Shown here: positions 22,126-31,600 of the stretch, piece by piece | How positions within the stretch are numbered: position 1 is the stretch's first letter | Layout of the letters: each line of letters starts with the position of its first letter | NCBI RefSeq assembly: GCF_901709675.1 | Contig: NC_051107.1 | Span: 4,714,001-4,778,000, forward strand | DNA: 64,000 nucleotides | Reading direction: 5' to 3' | From: Syngnathus acus | Taxonomy: Eukaryota > Chordata > Actinopteri > Syngnathiformes > Syngnathidae | Made by a program: the position numbers and the translations under genes | Notes under the pieces: generated by a model | Database searches by the model: none | The model's input: only the letters and a program-made list of their open reading frames with translations | What the model was told of the DNA's origin: nothing

Positions 22126-23503
22126 CGCGTTTGGCACTCAATCAGGGCTGCACAACATTTTGGAAAATCAGTGATATGGCAGTATTGGGCCAGACTGTTG
22201 CATTGAGCAAAGTTGTGCAAAATTCTGGGATGGAGGTGAACTATTTGATCGCAATGAGATCAGTTAGATTAGTTAACTTTAACTTGCATCAATGACTTAT
22301 CTTCTAAACTCATTACAAATAGTTAGGCAAGAAAACAGGTTTCATTTGCCACATTAAAAAAAAATCTTAAAAGCTTTCTTAAAGTGCATGTCAATAACCT
22401 ATACCACCATGTGGCAGTTTTCCAATACACGTGCAGCCCTACACATGTCACCATTGGTGTCCAAATGGCAGCCTCGGGGCAACTTTATCAACACACCACA
22501 TGAATGAACACAACACCGCTTTGTAGCAGTAGCACAAAATATGAATGGCAAAATTCCGTGATTGATTTAATGAATTTGTGTCAAAGAATTCTGAATTTGT
22601 TTCAGTATGCAGCCCTCAAACAGACATTTGGACACCGCTGGTGTGAATTTAAAAAAAAAAAAAAAAATCCATTTCACACGTTGAAGCTGCGCAGGTCGAC
22701 ACCTCCAGGGAAGCGGGTCTCCCTCAGAACTCGGCTACTTCAGAGCGATGCCACAGCGGTCCGTCCACCTCTGATCAGATGGTGTCGCGTCCCGGTCGCC
22801 ATCTGCAGAAACAGAAACAAATGTTAGAAACTCAAAGAGCACCCCAAGTTGTAGGTCACTTGCTTACTTGATCACAGCGGCTAGCTACTCTTGGTGACCG
22901 TCGCCGGGTCGGATCGGGCCGTGCGCCGCCCCCCCTTTTGCGTCCGGCCTGCAAAAGGCAGAACATGCAATGAGTTGGGCGCTGCTCGCATTGTTGTGTC
23001 TTCGTCGTGGACCGGCTCGCCCCAACACCGCCCCCCTACACCTAGAGAACAAAGGACGCGCAGTGGTACGTTAGGCTTAGATCAAGCACGACAGTGGTAG
23101 GTTAGAAAAAGACAAAATGTGACTGCCTCGCTCCAACACCTAGGGGTGAAAAAAGAACGCAAGTGCAACAGTGGTAGGTTAGAAAAAGACAAAATGTCAC
23201 AAGTCAAATTGCAAAATTGGACATTCGGATCCACGTCAAAGTTTACTTTTGTCTCCATCCACGTAACCACGTCCTCCCCCAAGTGAGCCGTCAATGGCAA
23301 CCAAGCGCAAGACAATGCTGGCTCCAGACTAACCACAACCACAGCACACCTCTTAAGCAAGACCAACCATCAGACCCCCAAACACTGTCCACACCTGCAA
23401 CCTTTCCGTCGTGCACCCATAACCAAAGGCAACCACACTGCCCCCTCCTGGGCACGTGATCCGCACACGTCGACTTTTGCAGTGCGCTGCTTGATTCTTG
23501 ACT

Positions 23504-23790
23504 TGATATGGCATTGCTCCTTTGGATATGGCATTGCTCCTTTGGATATGGCATTGCTCCTTTGGATATGGCATTGCTCCTTTGGATATGGCATTGCTCC
23601 TTTGGATATGGCATTGCTCCTTTTAGGCCATTGCTCCTATGGATATGGCATTGCTCCTTTTAGGCCATTGCTCCTATGGATATGGCATTGCTCCTATGGA
23701 TATGGCATTGCTCCTTTGGATAGGCCATTGCTCCTTTGGATAGGCCATTGCTCCTTTGGATAGGCCATTGCTCCTTTGGATATGGAATTA
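23504..23790 (-). repeat. 20-bp minisatellite, right arm (about 14 units)
   Basis: Reverse-complement counterpart of the left array, with units such as ATATGGCATTGCTCCTTTGG. It lacks the long homogeneous GCGATGC block, so that expansion happened after the arms formed or was lost here. Confidence 0.95.
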
Positions 23791-24118
23791 TACTTTTCCT
23801 CATCCCATTCAGCTTCTCTTGCAGCCTGCAAAAACACAGACAGCCATTAATTGTGCGCTGGGAAGCTAAAACGCGACACAGACGGCCATTGTGTGTTGGG
23901 AAGCTGAAACTTTACAAAAACAGGTTTTCACCTGATTTAGGACTACTCTTCCTCAGTGTCCTCAACATCACTGAAATGGCTCCTCAAGAGCCTCCTGCTT
24001 GCTTTGTATAGAAGGATGCTGGCTGGGCAGCCTTTTTTAGTGCTACAAAAGAAAAACAAATTATTGCAACAAAAATAGACATTGAGTAGCGTGCCAATGG
24101 CATATTTTTGCAACAATT

Positions 24119-24315
24119 ATACATACTAAGTAGAGTTTTACATTTGAAAAAATATATAATTATATTGTAGTAAATTATGATAATTTATCAGAATTATAAT
24201 TAATATTTTAATTTTATACAGACTAAGTACAGTTTTACAGTTGAAAAAATATATAATTATATTGTAGTAAATTATGATAATTTATCGGGATTATAATTCA
24301 TATTTTAATTTTATC
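24119..24315. repeat. right-arm-only tandem duplication of about 98 bp
   Basis: An AT-rich intron-like segment containing AAAATATATAATTATATTGT occurs twice (about 24119-24217 and 24218-24315), whereas the left arm has it once (about 9510-9610). It therefore post-dates arm formation or was lost from the left arm. Confidence 0.8.
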
Positions 24316-24329
24316 ATCCATCAACTCAC

Positions 24330-24431
24330 CTCACATTGGACAGATGATCCAGGTTTGCGGCGTCCAAAACGGGAGAAAATAACCCGCGCAAATGTTTGTT
24401 GCGTAACGGAACGAGGGCGGGCGGGCGCCAT
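24330..24431 (-). pseudogene. 34-codon exon-like block starting at a YY1-like ATG, right arm
   Basis: Read on the minus strand, the block opens at AAAGATGGCGCC, which resembles a YY1 start-site motif, runs 34 codons (MAPARPRSVTQQTFARVIFS at its start) and ends GAG/gtgagt. In a second frame the same block continues across the next intron into 24 or more further codons ending SDVEDTEEE and a stop. In the left arm the ATGG has become ATAA (near 9402). Which frame was used, if any, is unknown. Confidence 0.35.
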
Positions 24432-25105
24432 CTTTGAATAGATTTGGTCTGATTTGGACATGACGTAACAAATTCGTTACATTCCTCAGTTTGCATAACT
24501 CGGAAATGGCACACGCATAATATAAAATAATAAAGAATTGTTTAATTGACTAGAGTCAAACTAACATTTCATAGTCAGATAAACACGCGCTTATCGGCGG
24601 CGTCATTTACGAACCTTCGACAAACAAACGAATGAAAAAATGCTGGCCAGCATTAAAAAAACCGCGAAAGACATTTGAAATACCGTAGCGGCAAAACGCG
24701 CAACGACGCGACGCAAAGTCGATTGTGGCGTGCCGTGCCCCAACCTCAAACACTCCCTAGACAGCGAAAATCCTGCAAGAAATAAATTTCATCAAAAATG
24801 GCATCGTAAGAAACGGCAAACATTTACTCGCGAGCTAAATTGCTTGCGGCCTACAATTTACCTCCAGGCCCACCGTCGCGGTGGACGTGACGTTGCCGAG
24901 TCACGAGAGTACGACAATCCTGCCACAAACAAAATAAAAAAAGGCTTGTGAGAAAAGGCAACAAACCACACATTTTTGGGCGTCTCTGAAAACTCTCCTT
25001 GCGTCCTCCAGTTGCTGAGGCGAGTGCGAAAATCCCGCAACAAACATGGCGTCCGTCGTGAAAAACGGCAGGAGACGACAAACATTTGCCAGCTTGCTAG
25101 CTTAC

Positions 25106-25279
25106 CTGAGAAGCCGCCCGCCACGCGCTCGGTGGCACCTGCATTTGATAACTCCCCTTGAGCACACCTGTCTTGAATTTACCTAAAGACCTGACGTCAC
25201 ATCCGTCAATCCAAATCTTCTTCTCCTGATCGTCCAACGGCGCTTGGCACACCGGCGCCACCAGGTGGTCACCTGTCAT
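25106..25279 (-). pseudogene. right-arm copy of the edge gene, exon 1 open
   Basis: Counterpart of 8535-8708. It is an uninterrupted 58-codon block from ATG (25279-25277) to a CAG/gtaagc donor, beginning MTGDHLVAPVCQAPLDDQ and containing KKIWIDGCDVRSLGKF. Here the tryptophan codon is intact, but the acceptor of the next exon reads GCGG instead of GCAG, so splicing as in the left arm would fail. Each arm is thus damaged at a different place. No known family is recognised. Confidence 0.5.
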
Positions 25280-25456
25280 GGTGACTACTGTGGAAAGGGT
25301 TGCTTCGGACTATACGTTGAAACTTTTAACACCCAACATGTTTGGATGGATACCCTATCAATATGACCAAATCACTTTAGGAAGTGATTCGTTCACTCTC
25401 GTTCACTGAAAGGTTTCGTTCTTTTGAACCCATCGTTCACTCACGAGCCAACACTA

Positions 25457-25464
25457 GCGCACAC
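25457..25464. repeat. candidate 8-bp target-site duplication, right copy
   Basis: GCGCACAC directly after the right end of the island, identical to 8196-8203. The predicted empty site would read tccctcGCGCACACacatat. Confidence 0.5.
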
Positions 25465-25478
25465 ACATATGAAAAAAT

Positions 25479-25513
25479 ATCCCATGATGCTTTGCGTTCA
25501 TCATGGCTGCGCC
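25479..25513 (+). promoter_or_regulatory. utp20 core promoter: ZNF143-like and YY1-like sites
   Basis: ATCCCATGATGCTTTGCG (25479-25496) resembles the ZNF143/SBS motif, and CATCATGGCTGCG just after it resembles a YY1 site of the kind found at housekeeping start sites. The utp20 ATG follows about 120 bp later. The candidate TSD of the repeat island ends only 15 bp upstream. Confidence 0.55.
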
Positions 25514-25635
25514 GTACTCTCCGGCACGCGTGTAAACACTCGTGAGAATTAACCAAGAAAAACTATAAATGAATCATTTGGAGCGCGCGGCGGCTTCCGA
25601 ATACATTTAACTTGAAGACAAACAACGAAGCCAAG

Positions 25636-28600
25636 ATGAAGATCAAGTCCAAGTCTGCGTATCATAAATCCGAGAACACTTTCAAGGTAAGAACTGTTAT
25701 GTGCACGTGTAAAAACCCTGCTTCTGTTTTCTTATTATTTTGTAAACACTTTTCGCAGTTTCTCACTTTTGCCGAAAGGCTTTCTAATGTCAACATTAAC
25801 GTCACCCACCGAATTGACAGAACTGGATCCTATGCAGAGGTATGACCTCATACCATATATGAAATTTATCCTAATGAGTTAATTATGACCGATAACGTTG
25901 TTGTTGTTTTTAATGCAGGAAGTCGAAACTTATTTCTTCGAAGGCCTGACAAAATGGAAAGACCTCAACTTGACAGAAAACTTCAGTATGTCCGAAACAG
26001 AACTCTGTTGTTTGTGATTCCGTTCTGATTTACCATGTGCTCTTCTTCTTCCTCAGCTACGTTCTTAAAGGAGGTCACAAACAAGTGTCAGTCGTTCAAC
26101 CTGCTAGTTTTCCATCAGAAGTCTATTGTGGAGAGTCTGAAGAAACATCTGACAATCAAGAGCAGTCTGGCCTACCAACCTTTGCTAGAGTAATATTATT
26201 GCTATAACTGCAGCTTTGGTTCCATTCATCTAACCTGCTTGATCATTCATTCTCAGCCTGGTGGTGCGGTTGGCCCGAGACCTACAAACGGACTTCTACC
26301 CTCACTTCCCGGATTTCTTCACGCTAATCACCGCAATGTTGGATACTCAAGACACAGAGGTCCTGGAATGGGTTTTTACATGCCTCTCCTACCTGTACAA
26401 GTACCTATGGAGGTTGATGGTGAAAGACATGGACAACATCTACAGTTTGTACAGCACGCTTTTGGAGCACAAGAAGGAGCATATCCGCAGGTTCGCGGCG
26501 GAGAGTTTTGCATTTCTGATGAGAAAGGTACGTCTCCAAAGATCTTTACTCAATTTTCCGCTCTACAAATCTGAAGTGATGTCATTTCTCGTAGGTTCCG
26601 GATCTGGACGCCTTGCTGACTGTGGTGTTCTCAGACTTGGAGCAGAACCCGGACAAGGCGGAAGGCGCCGGCCAGCTGCTGTTTGAGATGTGCAAAGGCG
26701 TCCGGCACATGTTTCACTCCTGCGCTGCAACCGTAAGAGAAGTGGTTCAATTTAAGATCTCAATCCTTACTCAATGGTCTCCTCTTTCTTTCTAGGCGCT
26801 CCCGACTGCTTGGCGGAAGATCGGGGCAACAACCAATCAGGGGGCTCCTTTACCGTGGGACCTCGTGCAGGACGCCTTAGATCACACGGCTCAAACTGCA
26901 GCCAATCATGTGGACAAAGAGCACTTCTTGGTTTTTTGGGAGTCCCTCCAGGTAAGAAGGTTGATGTTGTTGTCAAGTGAACGGTAGTTGAAAATGTTCC
27001 AATCCACAGGCTGCCGTGGACGAGGTTTTCAGTCTTTTGGAAGCCAAAGGAGAAGAGGCTGGAGAGCAGCTCCAAAGGCTGCTGTATGTCCTCCACACTG
27101 TGGTGTCTCACAAGGATGGAGCTAAGATCACAAAGCCGGAGGCCGTCTGCCAGGTAGAGAAGATCACTGTCGTGGGATATTTCAAGTCCAAATAGTAAGT
27201 GCCATCTTGTTTTTGTAGACCGTATTGCGCCTGGTGCAGAGCTCGGAGCTTTCCACGCCCAATTCGCGACTGCTCCTCCAAATCATCTCCTCCTTGCTCC
27301 TCGGGGAGAACGTCAAACTCCCCGATGCTCTCGTCCAGGAGATCATCCACAAGGTTTGGTCTTGGAATCTACAAAATGTGTTAAGTTGAGGTAGCACCTC
27401 GCTAATTCTCCACCTGCAGGTGTTTGACAGCTCTTTGGGAGAAGATCTCATTTTGGAGTTCACCAAGGAGATGTTCACCATGAAGCAGTTTGAGCAAGTG
27501 AGTTGACACTGCGTTACTTTTTTTTGGGAGTGTTTTGGAATAACCTGTCCTCTGGTTACCAGCTCTTCCTGCCCACCCTCCTGCGCTTCAGCGCCGGCTT
27601 GTTTGCCTGCGGCGATCCCGTGTCCCGCCATCGGGCCCTGGATGTTCTCGTCAACCTGATCCTGGCCAAAGCCCCGCCCCCTAGCGACGGCGCCATGGCA
27701 TTGGAGACCTACCCGCTGCTCTTCACGGGACAGACCGCCGGGTGAGCTTCGCTAATCATAGCGCTTTGTTTGTTCTATCAACTTTTTTTGTTTTTTTGTC
27801 AGCCTGTTCAGTAAACAAGGAGAACCAGAGCAGCGAGCAGTACCCGAGCTGGTGCTGTCACTCATCGCTTTGCCTGAGCAGCAGAACGGGCCCATCGCCG
27901 ATCTGTCGCTACCTTGGAGCGCACTCGTACTGCTGCCGCACCTCAGGTAAAACGTCAATGTAAAAACCAGCCTCTTGAATGTTCAAAAATATTATTATTA
28001 TTTTTTTTGCAGGCCTCTTGTTCCAGCTAATGTCTTCCCTGCCGTCACTGCCTTTTTAAACCACCTTCTTGGTGAAATTGAGATGGAAAAGCTGGGAAAA
28101 GGTCTTTTTTCTTCCCCTCTGCAATCCAAGAGTATGTCGCAATATTATTCACTTTTTCTCCCCCTTTCCGTCACGCCAGCTGCTTTGTTTGTCGCCACGC
28201 AAGCGCTAAGCTGCCTCCTCACGCTGGATGGCTCCGCTCAGCTGCTCTCTCTGGTCCCTGTGGAGAAAATCACCGCCATCCTGAGGTATATGTGAGAAAA
28301 TAATCCAAAAGATTATCAACTCGTAACCCTTGGTGGTGTGTTTTGTTTAGGAAATTCCCCACCGAGTTGTCAGCGCTGCTTTTAGGAGACCTCTATTACA
28401 CCCGCCTGTCTTTGAGCGGCGCTTCCGAGCACCTCTCCCATGACGCGCTTTTAGACCTTTACCAGATCCTGCACGGCAACGTGTCCTCCAACGTATCCAA
28501 GGTGCATCCACAGATTATTTTTTTTTTGTCATGGAATTTTGCTTATACTGCTACATTGACTCTTTTCCAGATGCGTCTGCTGACTCTGCGGATCCTTTCG

Positions 28601-31600
28601 CTCTTTGAGCCAAACCTTCCTGCCTCGGGCGAGGTACGCCGTTTTTGAATCCGTTCTAAGTCGATGAATCGATAACGCGAATGTTTCGTCCAGCCCGACG
28701 AGAGCGCGGAGGTGCAGCCGGTGTTCGCCGTGTGCCTGCAGGCCGAGCTGGTGGCCGCCTCCCTTCAGGATTACCGGGAAAAGTTGCTGCACTTGCGCAA
28801 GCTCCGGCACGACCTCGTGCAGCGCAGCTTGCCGCAAGGCCCGCCCGGCACCTTTCAACAGGTATATGAACTCCCCAGTAAATCACAATGCTCTTATTGT
28901 CTGCCTCCATTTGAGAATTGCTGACTTTTCCTCGTCCAGGTGCCTCTTCGTTACCTCTTAGCAATGCTGTTTGTCAACTTCAAGCCGCTGTGGGATGCTG
29001 TCATTGAGCTGCTTGGGTTGGTATCGCGTAAAAGTAGGAGTATGGCGCTCTCCGAAGAAGCTCAACGTCTGTTTTGTGCAGGAGCCACGCCAAGGGGATG
29101 GATAATAAAAATTTCTGGATGGTGTACCATGAGCATCTGGAGAAGGTGGCAGGATTAGCCGGTATGTTTCATGGAATCGATTGTTGGATTTAAGCTCCGG
29201 TCGCCAAGAGTTTCTCACCTCAACTTCTCGTCCATGTTGTAGAAAAAGAACTACAGGAGAGCAGCAGCGACGACGACGACGAAGCGCAAGACACGGACAT
29301 CCAGGCCGGGCCGGGTTGCGACGTCATCGAAAGCGGCGAATTGGGCGTGCTGTTCCTCCAGCAGCTCAAGTCCGCCACGGAGCCGAACGAGAGGACGGAC
29401 TTTTCCAACTTCCGCGGCTTGATGTGGCGCGCCATGACCCAGTTTCCAGACAGGGTAGAGCCACGGAGCCGGGAGCTAACCCCTCTGCTCCTGAGGTTCA
29501 TCAAGTGAGTCCTCAGCAAGTTCGGGTCACTTGAGTCGACCCGACCGCAAATATCTATCTCGTCGCTAACAGGAACGAGTTTTACCTGGCTGACATGCTG
29601 ATGGCACCGACTCAGGACCTGAGGAAAAAGGACAATGTCCCAGAGGCGGGCACAATGACCGCGGAGGACGAAGGGGAGGAAGAAGAGGAAGAGGAGAGAG
29701 GCAAACGACAGACGATAACGCCACCGCGGAGAGCAGCTGCAAAGTAATGACGCACTATGAATTACAGCTACATATTCTAAAATGGTGGCTTGGATGTGTA
29801 CAATGTTTTTTTTTTTTTTTTCTGCAGACAACTTATCGCCCACCTGAACGTTTTTGCCAAATTCACCAACCCTCGCTCGCTCTTCATGGAGAGCAGTCTG
29901 AGAGAGCTCTACCACCAAGTAATCCCAAAATGCGGCTTTATTTAATTTTTTTCGTTATTATTATTTTTATTTTTTTTTTAATACATCCTTCTCCTCAGCT
30001 CCTCTGCCATCAGGACCAGCAAATCCAGCGAGCGGCCCTCCAGTGTGTTCTTACATACAAAGACCCCTACGCAGTCCCGTACAAGTAAGCACACACACAC
30101 ATGGCGGCATTGTTTTTATCAGACATGCTTTCAAAAAATGTGTATTCAATGTTTTATGCGTGCGTTTCATTCAGGGAGAATCTGGAGAAGCTGTTAGACG
30201 ACAAGCATTTCAAAGAAGAAATTGTCCATTTTAATATTTCCGAGGAGACGGGAGTCGTGGATGCTTCACACAGAGCCGGACTCATTCCGTTACTCATGAG
30301 GTATTTTATTTTTTTTGTCATAGTAGTTTTTCTTTTGTGATTTGTGTAAGTCATATTTCCATCTTTTTTTTTCGCACAGGATCTTGTTCGGCCGTCTGCG
30401 GAGTAAAGGCAGCAGCCGCTTCCAGAGCAAGGCCAGCGCCTCCACGCGCTCGTCCATCATCTTGCGCTTCCTCGCCGGATGCCAGGAGGCGGAGCTTGGC
30501 ATGTTCGTGGATCTTCTACTGGAGCCCGTCCGCCATTACAGCAACGGTGAGCGAGCTTAGGATTCACTTGGTTAAAAAAAAATGATGGCAAATTTCATCC
30601 TTGGTGCCTTCAGGTTCCTGTCGGGACGCGGTCCAACGAGCGATGGAAGAGATGGACGTGGGCGCCGTGCTGCCGCTGGGTCGCCAGCACAGCTTGCTGA
30701 ACATCATCAACGTGGTCATCCAGAAGCTGGGCCACCTCATCGAAGTCCACCTACCCAAAGTGTTGCAGATCCTTCTGTGCGTCACCGCTTCCGTGTCGGT
30801 CGCGTTGGACATCAGGGAACAGGTAGTCCGTCCATCTCCAAGAATTAGATGACCTCATCCACACGAGTGAACTACATCTCCATTTTTATAGCTGCGGCCA
30901 GGTTGCATCAGTCCTCTGAAGAACCTGAGGCGTCTCGGCATCCTGAGGATCCAGGACTTTTTCGAGAACTTTGACACGTTTAGCTTCAGCGCCGATCAGC
31001 TGGATGGCGTCTTCATGGCTGTTGTGTGGCCTCAGGTGCGTAACTTTCTCCTGTTGCTGGGAAATAAGTCGGCTTATCGGTGATTTTGTTTTGCCTAGGT
31101 GCATCGCCTCCCAACTGAGAGTCCATACTCGCCCACGCCGCTCCTGAAGCTCATCCATGTGTGGTGCAAACACGCCAGGTTCTTCTCTCGCCATCATTGT
31201 GTTTATTCAATGTAATCAATCCACTTAGAATTCCCAAATCATTTTTTTATTTTGTATGTTTCAGGTACTTTCCACTTTTGTCCAAGCAGCGGCCCGACCA
31301 CCCGGAGTGCGACGTTCTCCTGAACGTGTTCGGTCTCCTCTCGGCCAAGAACATCTCCATCGCCACCATCTCTGTCGTCATGGACATCGCCGACTCCCTG
31401 GCGACCACGCAGGACTTTGTCGCCACGGAGACGGAGGCTGAGCTGAGCGTGGGCGGCAGCGTGTTCCCGCAACTTGACGAAGGCACCCTGGCTGCAGGTT
31501 AAAATGACATCAAGATTCCACCAGATGGCGCCAAATTAAAATCGCAATCATTTTTGTGTCGGTCCAAGATTGTAGAACTTGACTTTAACACGCACGTATG

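Larger units (their letters stand above)
17092..25347 (-). repeat. right arm of the giant inverted repeat (8.3 kb)
   Basis: Reverse complement of the left arm in the same part order, about 360 bp shorter. The difference is mainly a smaller 20-bp minisatellite (about 14 units against about 40), partly offset by more 16-bp units (14 against 8) and a right-arm-only duplication at 24119-24315. Identity looks near complete between 21130-21830 and the matching left part, and visibly lower in the exon-like parts. Confidence 0.95.
8204..25456. mobile_element. 17.25 kb palindromic repeat island, probable non-autonomous hAT-like element
   Basis: The island consists of short unique ends (8204-8466 and 25348-25456) around two arms of an inverted repeat. 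Read inward, the left end starts GAGTGATG and the right end TAGTGTTGG, resembling the xAGTGxTG ends of hAT elements. Both ends are then rich in AGTGAAC/GTTCACT and GATTCGTTC words. An identical 8-bp sequence, GCGCACAC, lies directly outside each end, as a hAT target-site duplication should. No transposase is seen. The hAT assignment is inference. The inverted arrangement is directly visible. It could instead be a palindrome that formed inside or between two small hAT-like elements. Confidence 0.6.

Noticed and set aside
8467-25347. Palindrome as a long-read fold-back assembly artefact
   Set aside because: The arms differ by point changes, indels, a right-arm-only duplication, a G20 run and minisatellite counts. 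A fold-back read would give equal arms. Read-level checking is still advisable.
8204-25456. Maverick/Polinton or other large self-replicating element
   Set aside because: No polymerase, integrase, capsid-like or protease frames are seen, and the inverted repeats take up nearly the whole element.
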